In this document: positions 7,603 to 14,864 of the stretch, piece by piece | Numbering within the stretch: the stretch's first letter is position 1 | Layout: every line of letters begins with the position of its first letter | From: CAWKZT01 sp963854565 | GTDB taxonomy: Bacteria > Actinomycetota > Acidimicrobiia > Acidimicrobiales > JAHEJN01 | Direction of reading: 5' to 3' | DNA length: 30,160 nt | NCBI GenBank assembly: GCA_963854565.1 | Contig: CAWKZT010000004.1 | Coordinates: forward strand, 1-30,160 | Notes under the pieces: model-generated | The model's database searches: none | What the model saw: only the letters and a program-made list of their open reading frames with translations | Told to the model about the DNA's origin: nothing | Translations under genes and position numbers: made by a program

Positions 7603-8417
7603 CGCAACAAAGCAATGAGCGCCCGCGGTACATCGGTGGGCGATTCGACCTCGGCATAACGACCGGCGCCCATGCGAGCAATTGCCTCAGCCTCGGGCGA
7701 ATCCGGTGGGGCGACCACGTGAAGTTCGTCGAATCGTCGGGCCAGGTCCTGCGGATCGCCACCCGCCGTTACCTTGCCATCGGAGAGCAAAATCCCGATT
7801 CTCCGAGAAGACTGCGAACGTCCTAATTGTTCGGCTGCCGCATGAAGGCCAAGTTCGATGTTGGTAGACCCATGACCCCGAAGTGACAAGATGTCGTCAA
7901 GGACGTCTTCGATAGGCCGGTGCTGGTCCTGGGCCTTGATGACCAATGCATCGCGAGAAAAACCAATAACGCTGTAGTCCGTTGGCGCGCGACATGCCAT
8001 CACTGCAGCACTCAAAGCCGCGGCGACGAGGCGGTCACCGTTCATAGACCCGCTGCGATCAATGATGAGTGTGAGGGCGTGTTCGCGGCGCGACCACGAG
8101 GCTGCCACAAGTTCGTTGAGGTCAACTGGCTGTCGGAGAGCCCGAGACTCCGCTACAAGTTCAAGGGAGGCATCAAGATCGAGGTCGGCGCCTTCGGTCC
8201 ACTTGCCGCGTCGCAAGGTATCGACGCCGCTCTGCGGTTGGTGATCGCCACGCGCCAGATCAACAATGACGCGTCCGGCCAGGCGTTTTGCGAGTTCACG
8301 AAGCCTTCGATCCGATGACCCATGCGCCATGGCCAACGTTGAAAGGGCCTCATCAGCATCCTTGGCCATGGCCGCGTCGAACGCAATTTCGTCGATCGTC
8401 CCAAGCTCAGGAGACAT
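7599..8417 (-). CDS. VWA-domain protein (MIDAS), start uncertain; frame stays open to 8582
   Basis: From the ATG at 8417 the product is 272 residues. An N-terminal helical part (to about residue 110) is followed by a von Willebrand A domain with an intact metal-ion-dependent adhesion site: Asp120-Ser122-Ser124 in DRSGSM, Thr185 in GHGSTN and Asp213 in LSDGK. Together with the ATPase upstream it resembles MoxR/VWA and chelatase-type AAA+/VWA pairs, which remodel or metallate partner proteins. The 8417 start is doubtful: AGGAG touches the ATG with no spacer, and the frame continues upstream for 55 protein-like codons (ending SQLSKNPAFQEM) to a stop at 8583-8585. The only near-start codon there is a CTG at 8561 that overlaps the ATPase stop as CTGA. 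Translation by -1 frameshift from the ATPase is the alternative. The stop overlaps tail-to-tail with the alcohol dehydrogenase stop. Confidence 0.85.
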   Translation of the reverse strand: MSPELGTIDEIAFDAAMAKDADEALSTLAMAHGSSDRRLRELAKRLAGRVIVDLARGDHQPQSGVDTLRRGKWTEGADLDLDASLELVAESRALRQPVDLNELVAASWSRREHALTLIIDRSGSMNGDRLVAAALSAAVMACRAPTDYSVIGFSRDALVIKAQDQHRPIEDVLDDILSLRGHGSTNIELGLHAAAEQLGRSQSSRRIGILLSDGKVTAGGDPQDLARRFDELHVVAPPDSPEAEAIARMGAGRYAEVESPTDVPRALIALLR

Positions 8418-8527
8418 CTCCTGAAATGCCGGATTCTTGGAAAGCTGTGAGCGCGCCGTCGTCTGCGACCGCGCCTCGTCGACGGCTTCCTTTACGTCGG
8501 GACCCTCCTTGATGGAGCCACCTTGAT

Positions 8528-8579
8528 CGGCCCGCTGCTGACCGTGTTGGGGTGGGTTCAGCGGGCCGGGGCTTTTCCC
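8528..8579 (-). promoter_or_regulatory. candidate -1 ribosomal frameshift signal (slippery heptamer plus stem-loop)
   Basis: On the minus strand the ATPase codons read tcG GGA AAA (8579-8573), an X XXY YYZ slippery heptamer in the correct phase. Four nucleotides later CGGCCCGCTG (8568-8559) pairs perfectly with CAGCGGGCCG (8537-8528) across a 21-nt loop. A -1 slip moves the ribosome into the VWA frame, which opens only at 8582, and would give an AAA+-VWA fusion of roughly 640 residues. Without slipping, the ATPase ends at the TGA at 8560-8558. The sequence features are certain; function is inferred. Confidence 0.5.
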
Positions 8580-9532
8580 GATTCATCTCCGCCATCAGAG
8601 GAGGAGGACTGTTTCACCTTGGCAGTAAACGCCTTAATCCATAGTTCCTCGATGATTTCGTCCGGCGTACGACCCGACCCCTCAAATATGCGAATGCGTC
8701 CCGAAAGCGCCGTGGTTGCCGCATCAAGTGACGCAACCGTGTCATCGACACCAACGCCACGGATCGCAGCCAGTTGCTGGGTAAGCAACTCCATGTCGAT
8801 CGCTCCGCGCACCGACGAACCAATACGAATCTCACTATGGGCGCGGGTATCTCGGACGAGTTGCACAGTGTTAGCAAGACGGTCGGCTTCGATTTCGGCA
8901 CCACCCGCGGTCGTCACCGCCCGACTCACGATTGCGCCTTCGTCGACGGCACTTTGGTAGTCCATGGCGACGCGACAAGTTCGGTCATAAATGGCTGCCG
9001 AGATACGTCCTGTGCCTACTGCGTCGAACGGATTCATTGCTGCCACGATGCGGAAAGCCGGTGCAGCGGCCACGAGGCCGATCCGCGGAACATTAAGTTC
9101 GCGTTCGGACATAACGGTTACCAGCACATTAAGGGTCTCTTCCGGCACTCTGTTGATCTCTTCGACATACAACAGCGACCCATCGCGTAAGGCCTGAACC
9201 AGCGGACCGTCAACAAAGGTCTCGGCGCTGTAGCCCTCGCTGAGCACACGCGCCGGATCATGGGAACCAATAAGACGCGCTGGAGTCAGTTCGGCGTTGC
9301 CCTCGACAAACACAAAGCCGGTATTCAGTTCGGCGGCGACCGCTCGAAGAAGCGTCGACTTTCCGGTGCCGGGTGGCCCCTCCAGCAAAACGTTGCGGGC
9401 CGCTGCCAGCGATGCCGCTACGAGTTCAACTTCGCGGTCTCGCCCCACGACAACTTGTCCGACTCGCGTCAGATCCAACCCCAGAACAGTCATACCCCAA
9501 ACCATAGACGGGGCGACGGATTCGACTCGCAT
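8558..9532 (-). CDS. AAA+ ATPase, MoxR family
   Basis: From the preferred ATG at 9532 the protein has 324 residues. It shows Walker A GPPGTGKS (52-59), Walker B LLYVEEINR (120-128), a sensor-1 Asn in AAMNPFD (about 167) and a downstream arginine (YDRT, about 184), as in MoxR/AAA_5 ATPases. The C-terminal lid domain ends in a Ser/Asp-rich tail. Such ATPases act as hexameric chaperones with a VWA partner; here the partner gene lies directly downstream and overlaps. The start was chosen because GGGGGAG at 9545-9539 sits 6 nt before it. Upstream (9562) and downstream (9505, 9493) starts in the same frame lack this. The gene end contains a possible frameshift signal. The substrate is unknown; a metal chelatase role is possible but untested. 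Confidence 0.88.
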   Translation of the reverse strand: MRVESVAPSMVWGMTVLGLDLTRVGQVVVGRDREVELVAASLAAARNVLLEGPPGTGKSTLLRAVAAELNTGFVFVEGNAELTPARLIGSHDPARVLSEGYSAETFVDGPLVQALRDGSLLYVEEINRVPEETLNVLVTVMSERELNVPRIGLVAAAPAFRIVAAMNPFDAVGTGRISAAIYDRTCRVAMDYQSAVDEGAIVSRAVTTAGGAEIEADRLANTVQLVRDTRAHSEIRIGSSVRGAIDMELLTQQLAAIRGVGVDDTVASLDAATTALSGRIRIFEGSGRTPDEIIEELWIKAFTAKVKQSSSSDGGDESGKAPAR

Positions 9533-9538
9533 CTGATG

Positions 9539-9545
9539 CTCCCCC
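9539..9545 (-). promoter_or_regulatory. ribosome binding site that fixes the MoxR ATPase start
   Basis: GGGGGAG on the minus strand lies 6 nt before the ATG at 9532 and is the only Shine-Dalgarno-like sequence near the four possible in-frame starts (9562, 9532, 9505, 9493). Confidence 0.6.
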
Positions 9546-9680
9546 GCACCGATGCATTCCACCGTGGGCGACGCCCTGGGCTTGTTGATCTTTCAAAATC
9601 GAGCTGTGACGCTTGTCCAGCAGCTAGACCCTTAACCGAGGGCAAGCTAAGATGACAAGCACAAATCCACTGGAGGACCC

Positions 9681-10103
9681 GTGTCTAAAGCAAAGACCGA
9701 CGAACGTCTCAAGTCCATACCGATGTTTAGCGACCTCTCGAACAAGGAACTCCGTTCGGTTTCTCGCCTAATGACTGCCGTCACCGTTGCTGAGGGCACC
9801 GACATCATCACGCAGGACGAAATCGGACGCGAGTTCATGATCCTCTTGACCGGTACAGCCGTCGTTCGCCGCAACGGACGCAAGCTCGCCGACATTGGCC
9901 CCGGCGACATGACCGGTGAAGTCGGCGTACTATCGGACTCCCCACGCATGGCCACAGTGACAGCCACGTCACCGATGGTTATAGAAGTGTTGAACCGCCG
10001 CGAGCTCATGACTTTGCTGGATGAGCAACCCCGAATGGCCAAGAAAATTCTCCTTGCCGCCATCCGCCGCCTGCACGATCTCGAAATCTCCAAGACGGCC
10101 TAA
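9681..10103 (+). CDS. single-domain cyclic nucleotide-binding protein (Crp/cNMP fold)
   Basis: The 140-residue protein is a stand-alone cNMP-binding domain. It opens with helix MFSDLSNKEL, followed by the beta-roll with GTAVVRRNGRKLADIGPGD, and the phosphate-binding cassette GEVGVLSDSPRMATV at 79-93. In that cassette Glu80 and Arg89 occupy the positions that hold the ribose and phosphate of cAMP or cGMP. No DNA-binding helix-turn-helix, kinase or channel domain follows, so it is not a Crp-type regulator by itself. It may act through a partner or as a nucleotide sink, which is inference. The GTG at 9681 has a good GGAGGA at 9672-9677. It is followed 61 bp later by a small membrane protein gene on the same strand. 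The real ligand cannot be told. Confidence 0.85.
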   Translation: MSKAKTDERLKSIPMFSDLSNKELRSVSRLMTAVTVAEGTDIITQDEIGREFMILLTGTAVVRRNGRKLADIGPGDMTGEVGVLSDSPRMATVTATSPMVIEVLNRRELMTLLDEQPRMAKKILLAAIRRLHDLEISKTA

Positions 10104-10164
10104 CCATAATCAATTCCCATTCCGGTTGCCTCTGTCGGGAATCGCGAATAGGGTCATTTTGCTT

Positions 10165-10449
10165 ATGTTTATACCTCTTCTTCTCGCGGCCGCCTTTGCG
10201 GTGTATGCGCTATCAATTATCTTGCTGCGCTCCTCGGGCGCGGGTCGACAGTTGTTTGGTCGAGACGCATGGATTCACGCTCTCCATCTCGAAGAATCCG
10301 ACGATCTTAAGTCCGGAACATTCCTCGAACATCACGAGTTCTGGCTCGACGGTCATGCCGACCGCGACTTCTGGGCCGAGGTTCCTGACGACGGCGAAGA
10401 AGACGAGCAAACCGAAGAGGTTGCTCACCTTCGTGCCGTCGGCGAGTAA
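10165..10449 (+). CDS. small single-pass membrane protein, unknown function
   Basis: The 94-residue product has one N-terminal hydrophobic helix (MFIPLLLAAAFAVYALSIILL, residues 1-21), then a soluble, strongly acidic tail rich in His, Asp and Glu (for example HALHLEESDD and EVPDDGEEDEQTEE). I do not recognise a family. The ATG at 10165 is the first residue of the membrane helix; TTG at 10159 is an alternative, and AGGG at 10150-10153 could serve either. It lies downstream of the cNMP-binding gene and convergent with the membrane glycosyltransferase genes. Codon use and the sensible topology argue that it is real. Confidence 0.55.
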   Translation: MFIPLLLAAAFAVYALSIILLRSSGAGRQLFGRDAWIHALHLEESDDLKSGTFLEHHEFWLDGHADRDFWAEVPDDGEEDEQTEEVAHLRAVGE

Positions 10450-10467
10450 CACTGCCTCCAACTATCA

Positions 10468-10488
10468 GGTTCACCCCAACGGGTAACC
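10468..10488 (+). terminator. weak hairpin between convergent genes
   Basis: GGTT-(C)-ACCC pairs with GGGT-AACC around a CAAC loop, giving 8 bp with one bulged C. It lies between the stop of the small membrane protein gene (10449) and the stop of the Agl23-type gene (10538). No T-run follows in either direction, so this is a low-confidence terminator. Confidence 0.25.
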
Positions 10489-10537
10489 AGATAAGGGCAA
10501 TCAGCTACAGGCAATCAACCCAAAGCTAGGACAGCGA

Positions 10538-12421
10538 TCACTCGCCGACCCCCAAATCGTTGGCGCGTAGTTCCATTTCGGCAACCTGGGGACTCACGAA
10601 GACGGTTTCGCTAACGCCGCCTACACCGTCGTAGCCGCCATCGTTGGCCCAGGTCTCCCGACTCACCATCCAATTCCACCAGCCGGCGATGCCCCCACCG
10701 AAATAGTCGGCTGTGCCTCCACCACCTGCCACCCACCATTCGCGATGGTTCTGCTCGACTGCTTTGAACAGTGGAACGCCTTCGGCGACACCTTGGCGGT
10801 TATCGCTGGCCACAATGACGACGTCGGCATCGGCCGGCACCGCGGTATCAAGGCTTTGCCATAACACGTTGTTGAGATTGCGCACGTAAAACACATAGGG
10901 CCACGACAGCTCAGAGTCGATAACGATCTTGGGCGAACGACCCATCTCGCCTTGGAAAAGCCGATCGATCACGTATAAACGATCTACGGTGTCGGCGAGG
11001 TCATCGGTAGCTTGACCAGCCTGAGTGAGCATCTCGCGTGGGTTCTCGGGGTCGACGTAATTGACCTGAAATGAAGCGGCCAAGGTGAGCACCAATGCGG
11101 CAACAAACACCACCGCCGATCCCTTTGCCAACGCCCGATGACGATGATCCCAAAGGTCCTGAGCTCCTAATCCCGCCAACAGCAATAGTGGCAACATTGG
11201 ATGCAGAATCAGCCACGGCATACGTTCGCCCGCATAGGAATAAGCGGCAATCGAAATGATGCTCGTGTACAACGCGAAGCGCCCGAAAAGAGTCGAGTGC
11301 ACCCAGACTCGGCGGGCACCGAATAGAGCGAGACCAATTGTTAGGTACTCGTACGCAGGAATGATGAATAGGTAATAGGTCGCGGGCTGCCCGCCTCGGT
11401 TGACTTCTTGCTGGCTCTGCCAGTACTTCCATCCCCCGACCAAACCGTCAATCACCGAATTTGATTCGGTAGAGGGGGTGTTGGTGCCTTGCCATTCGGT
11501 GAAGAACAACGTGAAGATCGCCATGAAAGAGAAGATGGCTATGGCGACCGCTGATGACCATCCATCAACACCAGGTTTGGTCACCGATCCACCGAGACGA
11601 GTCGTGGCCGGAGATTTACTGACCTTGGCGCTCAGGTACCAGGCGTAGCCCACAAAGACCAGCATCGAACCGCCCCACCATGCCATATGGAAAACCATCG
11701 AATCAGTAACGGTGCCCTGCAGAGCGAATAGGAAAGCCGCAATCCCAAGAAGTCCCCAGGCCACCACTGCGTAGCTGTCCATGCGGCGACGTCCAGCTTG
11801 TTCCCACAATTGGCTCGCGAACTCGACCAACAAGAAAGAGCCAACAACGAGCACGACGATGAAGACGGATTCCTTCACCGACCACATGGCCACCAGGGCC
11901 AAAAAGAGACCAATTAGCGTGGCCTCACGGGGGTGATCGATGTGGGCAAAGAGCACCACGATGAACACCATGGTGAGCAAGACAAAGAACGCATCTTCTC
12001 GCGCGAAGCGACTGAAGTACAAGAACGAAGGCGAAATAGCCAAGATGAGCGCCACGACTAGCACGCCCGCGTTGCCTAGCCGCTTACGAAGAAACCACGG
12101 CATCCCAATCAACAACGTGCCCGACACCACTGAAATCATCCGGGCACTACCCACACCAGTACCAAACAACCAATAAAAGCCGGCTGTGACATAGAAACGC
12201 AATGGCCCGTGATAGACGGGGTCGTACCCCTGATAGGTGCCCTCGACATAGCGCTGCGAAAACCACGCGTCAAGGCTTTCGTCATGGTGTAGGGCTCGAT
12301 CTCCCAGCTCATAAAGACGAAGAACAAGCCCAAACGCGACCAGAGCGATGACGGTCCATCCCATCAGACGTCGGCGTTGTTTCGGTGTGTTGAGAGGAAT
12401 CAGTACGGCAAGGGTCCTCAT
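10538..12421 (-). CDS. Agl23-type polytopic membrane protein, GT-C glycosyltransferase-like (TIGR03663)
   Basis: The 627-residue protein has about 11-12 hydrophobic helices and a C-terminal soluble segment of roughly 170 residues. Near the first loop it reads ALHHDESLDAWFSQRYVEG (residues 43-61) then GYDPVYHGPLRFY, and later SPSFLYFSRFAREDAFF. These are the hallmarks of the TIGR03663/Agl23 family (flippase-associated, found in archaea and some bacteria), which has the GT-C layout of lipid-linked-sugar glycosyltransferases. The acidic HHDES motif in the first external loop is the likely catalytic site, by analogy. The ATG at 12421 overlaps the stop of the upstream gene as ATGA, so the two are translationally coupled. 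Acceptor and sugar are unknown; an envelope glycoconjugate is a reasonable guess. Confidence 0.8.
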   Translation of the reverse strand: MRTLAVLIPLNTPKQRRRLMGWTVIALVAFGLVLRLYELGDRALHHDESLDAWFSQRYVEGTYQGYDPVYHGPLRFYVTAGFYWLFGTGVGSARMISVVSGTLLIGMPWFLRKRLGNAGVLVVALILAISPSFLYFSRFAREDAFFVLLTMVFIVVLFAHIDHPREATLIGLFLALVAMWSVKESVFIVVLVVGSFLLVEFASQLWEQAGRRRMDSYAVVAWGLLGIAAFLFALQGTVTDSMVFHMAWWGGSMLVFVGYAWYLSAKVSKSPATTRLGGSVTKPGVDGWSSAVAIAIFSFMAIFTLFFTEWQGTNTPSTESNSVIDGLVGGWKYWQSQQEVNRGGQPATYYLFIIPAYEYLTIGLALFGARRVWVHSTLFGRFALYTSIISIAAYSYAGERMPWLILHPMLPLLLLAGLGAQDLWDHRHRALAKGSAVVFVAALVLTLAASFQVNYVDPENPREMLTQAGQATDDLADTVDRLYVIDRLFQGEMGRSPKIVIDSELSWPYVFYVRNLNNVLWQSLDTAVPADADVVIVASDNRQGVAEGVPLFKAVEQNHREWWVAGGGGTADYFGGGIAGWWNWMVSRETWANDGGYDGVGGVSETVFVSPQVAEMELRANDLGVGE

Positions 12422-14334
12422 GAGCGCTCCTGGTCCACTTCGTAGACTCTTACCCCACTCAGGTCGTAGACCAGCGTGGCCGCTGCATCCCAGTAGCTCA
12501 CGTTTGCTCCCGCTCGAAGTTCGCCTGGACCAACCACGACGAAGTCAACACCATATTTGGCAACCAGTTCTTCGGTTCCCGCGTCACCGCGCAACATTGC
12601 CTTACTGTCCTCGGCCCGTTCTAGCCAGTTGAGACCGAGGTCATACACCCAACCCGACGAAGCAGAAACCACTTGCCGCCCGCCCAAGGCCGAGACCGGT
12701 TGGCTGGTTGAGTCGGGCGTACTCACGAAAACCGCGTCGTCGGCGGTGGACTGCGCCCACTCGCCCACGAGCACCTCGCCCCCTGACATCGTGGTAGCCG
12801 GATAAGCCCCACCTGAACCGTCAACCGCGGCCAAAATATCGAGGCTCCCTGACGCGATTAGGGAAACAAAAATGATGACAACAAAGCCCAGAGTGATCGA
12901 CGATGTAGCCGACTTTTTCTGGGTCGCTTCACGTACCAACTCCACCAGCACCGCGGCGACAACGAACGCCCCGAGCATCCACCAGAAAATCGCATACTTC
13001 GCGTTATTTCCGGGCCATGGGTGAGGCAAAGCTAGGTGCACACCAACCCACCACAACCAGATGGGGGCGATAGCTATTGCCAATTCGCGGCGGACTGCGG
13101 CCCGCCAAGTGAGCCCCATCACGAAGAGGACGGGGAACAACCCGGTGTTCCACGCCCAGAACCAAGCAATGTCCCAGGGAGCGCCGTCGGAGACCCATGC
13201 CCAGTGCCATCTAAACGTGCCACTTGGGCTGGGCGGAACGAGCCAAGCAACGACCGGGGCTGCCAGCGCGACGGCCGGCACGACAAACCACAGCGCATCT
13301 TGGCGCCGCCGGAGAACGACCCAGAAACTGCCTAAGAGCAGCGCTGTCCCCCAACTGAAGGTATGAAAGATCGGTAACAACCCAGTAAGTACGCCCGCGG
13401 CAAGGATCGTCCGACGATCGACTGCCCGCCAAACCAAGGTGAGAACGACAAGTAACGCCGGGAAACCAATCATGGTCGGACGCTGGGCGTAGAGGTGCCC
13501 TAACACCGGGTTGTCCATCCACAGGGTGTCAAAATCGCGTGTGTAATCCTGTGATTGACGCCACAGAACACCCCAGCCACCGGCTCGTACATCGTCAAAG
13601 AACCGGAAGAACCCCAAGCCGCCCGCCCCAAGGAAGATCAACGGGCCAAGCGCCGCAATACTGCGTCGCTCAAAGAGGCGGGCACCAAACATGTAAAGGA
13701 TCGGCGGAATAGCCAGTGCTAGGAAACCGGTGGTAACGGTTAACCCCGCCGGCATATCGATTCCCGTAGGAACCGTAAGAGCGGCGAATAGATCGACGCC
13801 GAAGTGGTACGCAAAGTCCTCGCCCGACGCCAACGGTGTCGTGAGATCTAGCCCGTCGCGTTGGGCGAAGGCGCTTCCATACGCCAGATGCGCCTGCCAG
13901 TCGCCGAACACCGAAAGGTGGCCGGCTTGGACTGCGCCGTTTGGACCGGTCTGATACGCCAGCGACATGATCCGGATCGTGAGCGGCCAACACAGGCTAA
14001 CGAGAACAAGAAGCGGCCAAGGGTTGTCGCGGGCCGAGCCACTTTGTCGGAGCCGGCGGACGAAATCAGTGCCGTCGACCCGAGGAGTGTTCGGCAAGCG
14101 GCGCCACCCGAAGACACTTACTGCGAGCGCAAGCAGCAAACCAATCACCACAGCCGCACCGCTGAATCCCACCAGAGCAATGGTGGCAAGTGAAGTCAAT
14201 GTGACGACCATTGACCCAACGACTACCGCAATAGGAAGCCGTTCCTCGAGGCGAAGTTCCAAAGAAACAAACCCCGTTATGCCGTAACCAACAACTATGC
14301 ATAGAAGAAGGAACAGCGCGGTAATCAACGTCAT
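12418..14334 (-). CDS. large polytopic membrane protein, GT-C-like, unknown specificity
   Basis: From the preferred ATG at 14334 the protein has 638 residues, with about 13 hydrophobic helices and a soluble C-terminal region of about 130 residues. External-loop motifs include VFGDWQAHLAYGSAFAQ and EDFAYHFGVDLFAA, reminiscent of the first luminal loop (acidic residue plus His) of GT-C glycosyltransferases. The middle contains LYAQRPTMIGFPALL and HTFSWGTALLLGSFW. The C-terminal part contains a small alpha/beta-like stretch (EELVAKYGVDFVVVGPGELR) also seen at the end of many GT-C proteins of actinomycetes. I cannot place it in a named family. An alternative start at 14394 would add 20 residues, but that stretch is hydrophilic and overlaps the divergent gene. 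It overlaps the Agl23-type gene by 4 bp and probably works in the same pathway. Confidence 0.72.
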   Translation of the reverse strand: MTLITALFLLLCIVVGYGITGFVSLELRLEERLPIAVVVGSMVVTLTSLATIALVGFSGAAVVIGLLLALAVSVFGWRRLPNTPRVDGTDFVRRLRQSGSARDNPWPLLVLVSLCWPLTIRIMSLAYQTGPNGAVQAGHLSVFGDWQAHLAYGSAFAQRDGLDLTTPLASGEDFAYHFGVDLFAALTVPTGIDMPAGLTVTTGFLALAIPPILYMFGARLFERRSIAALGPLIFLGAGGLGFFRFFDDVRAGGWGVLWRQSQDYTRDFDTLWMDNPVLGHLYAQRPTMIGFPALLVVLTLVWRAVDRRTILAAGVLTGLLPIFHTFSWGTALLLGSFWVVLRRRQDALWFVVPAVALAAPVVAWLVPPSPSGTFRWHWAWVSDGAPWDIAWFWAWNTGLFPVLFVMGLTWRAAVRRELAIAIAPIWLWWVGVHLALPHPWPGNNAKYAIFWWMLGAFVVAAVLVELVREATQKKSATSSITLGFVVIIFVSLIASGSLDILAAVDGSGGAYPATTMSGGEVLVGEWAQSTADDAVFVSTPDSTSQPVSALGGRQVVSASSGWVYDLGLNWLERAEDSKAMLRGDAGTEELVAKYGVDFVVVGPGELRAGANVSYWDAAATLVYDLSGVRVYEVDQERS

Positions 14335-14393
14335 GACAGAAACGATTGTAGAGGCGCGTGGCCGTCGCGTCTGAACACGGTTTACTGGGAGCA

Positions 14394-14864
14394 ATGCGCC
14401 TGCGTTTGTTACTCACTTTTTTTGGACTCATAGCCACCGTGGCGGCCTGTAGCGGGCCGGGGTCCAACCAAGCGGAGACGGCTGCGGCGTTGCCCGGATT
14501 CTGCGACTGGGCTACTTCAATTGCTGGTTCGGTTCCACCCCCACCACCACCGATTGATCCCGATGAGTCGTCGGATCTCGACCGTTTAGTCCTAATTTCT
14601 GAAAGCCTCACCGATTTTGCTAATTCGGTCGAGTCCGCGGCCGCCTTCGCTCCCGAGACAACCCAACGTTCTTTCACAATGTTGGGCGCGTTCAATCGCG
14701 ATGTTGCCGCGGCCATTACCGGAAGTGGCTCAGTCCGGGGCCGCCTCACCGACGAAGCAGAAACGGCCGCCGAACTCGTAGCTAGGACCCTAAAGAACGA
14801 ATGTGGGGTCGAGGTCGAACCTTCCTCGATGCTGGCATTCGTTTCCACCGACAACTTATCATGA
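14394..14864 (+). CDS. small lipoprotein, unknown function
   Basis: From the ATG at 14394 the product has 156 residues: a signal peptide MRLRLLLTFFGLIATVAAC with lipobox TVAAC (Cys19), a short linker, a PPPPPP run near residue 55 and a helical, Ala/Glu/Thr-rich remainder. It carries two further cysteines, one in the mature N-terminus and one near the end (NECGVEVEP), which could form a disulfide. The start was chosen because it places the signal peptide at the N-terminus and has GGGAG just upstream. A start at 14358 would bury the signal. It ends in an ATGA overlap with the ferrochelatase gene, so the two are co-translated, though a functional link is not evident. No recognised domain. Confidence 0.7.
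   Translation: MRLRLLLTFFGLIATVAACSGPGSNQAETAAALPGFCDWATSIAGSVPPPPPPIDPDESSDLDRLVLISESLTDFANSVESAAAFAPETTQRSFTMLGAFNRDVAAAITGSGSVRGRLTDEAETAAELVARTLKNECGVEVEPSSMLAFVSTDNLS

Noticed and set aside
10113..10142. ATTCCC/GGGAAT inverted repeat after the cNMP-binding gene
   Set aside because: Only 6 bp with an 18-nt loop and no T-run; it is likely chance.
14066..14854. 262-codon minus-strand frame opposite the lipoprotein gene
   Set aside because: Its translation is low-complexity and spans two real genes on opposite strands. Signal peptide and lipobox support the plus-strand gene.
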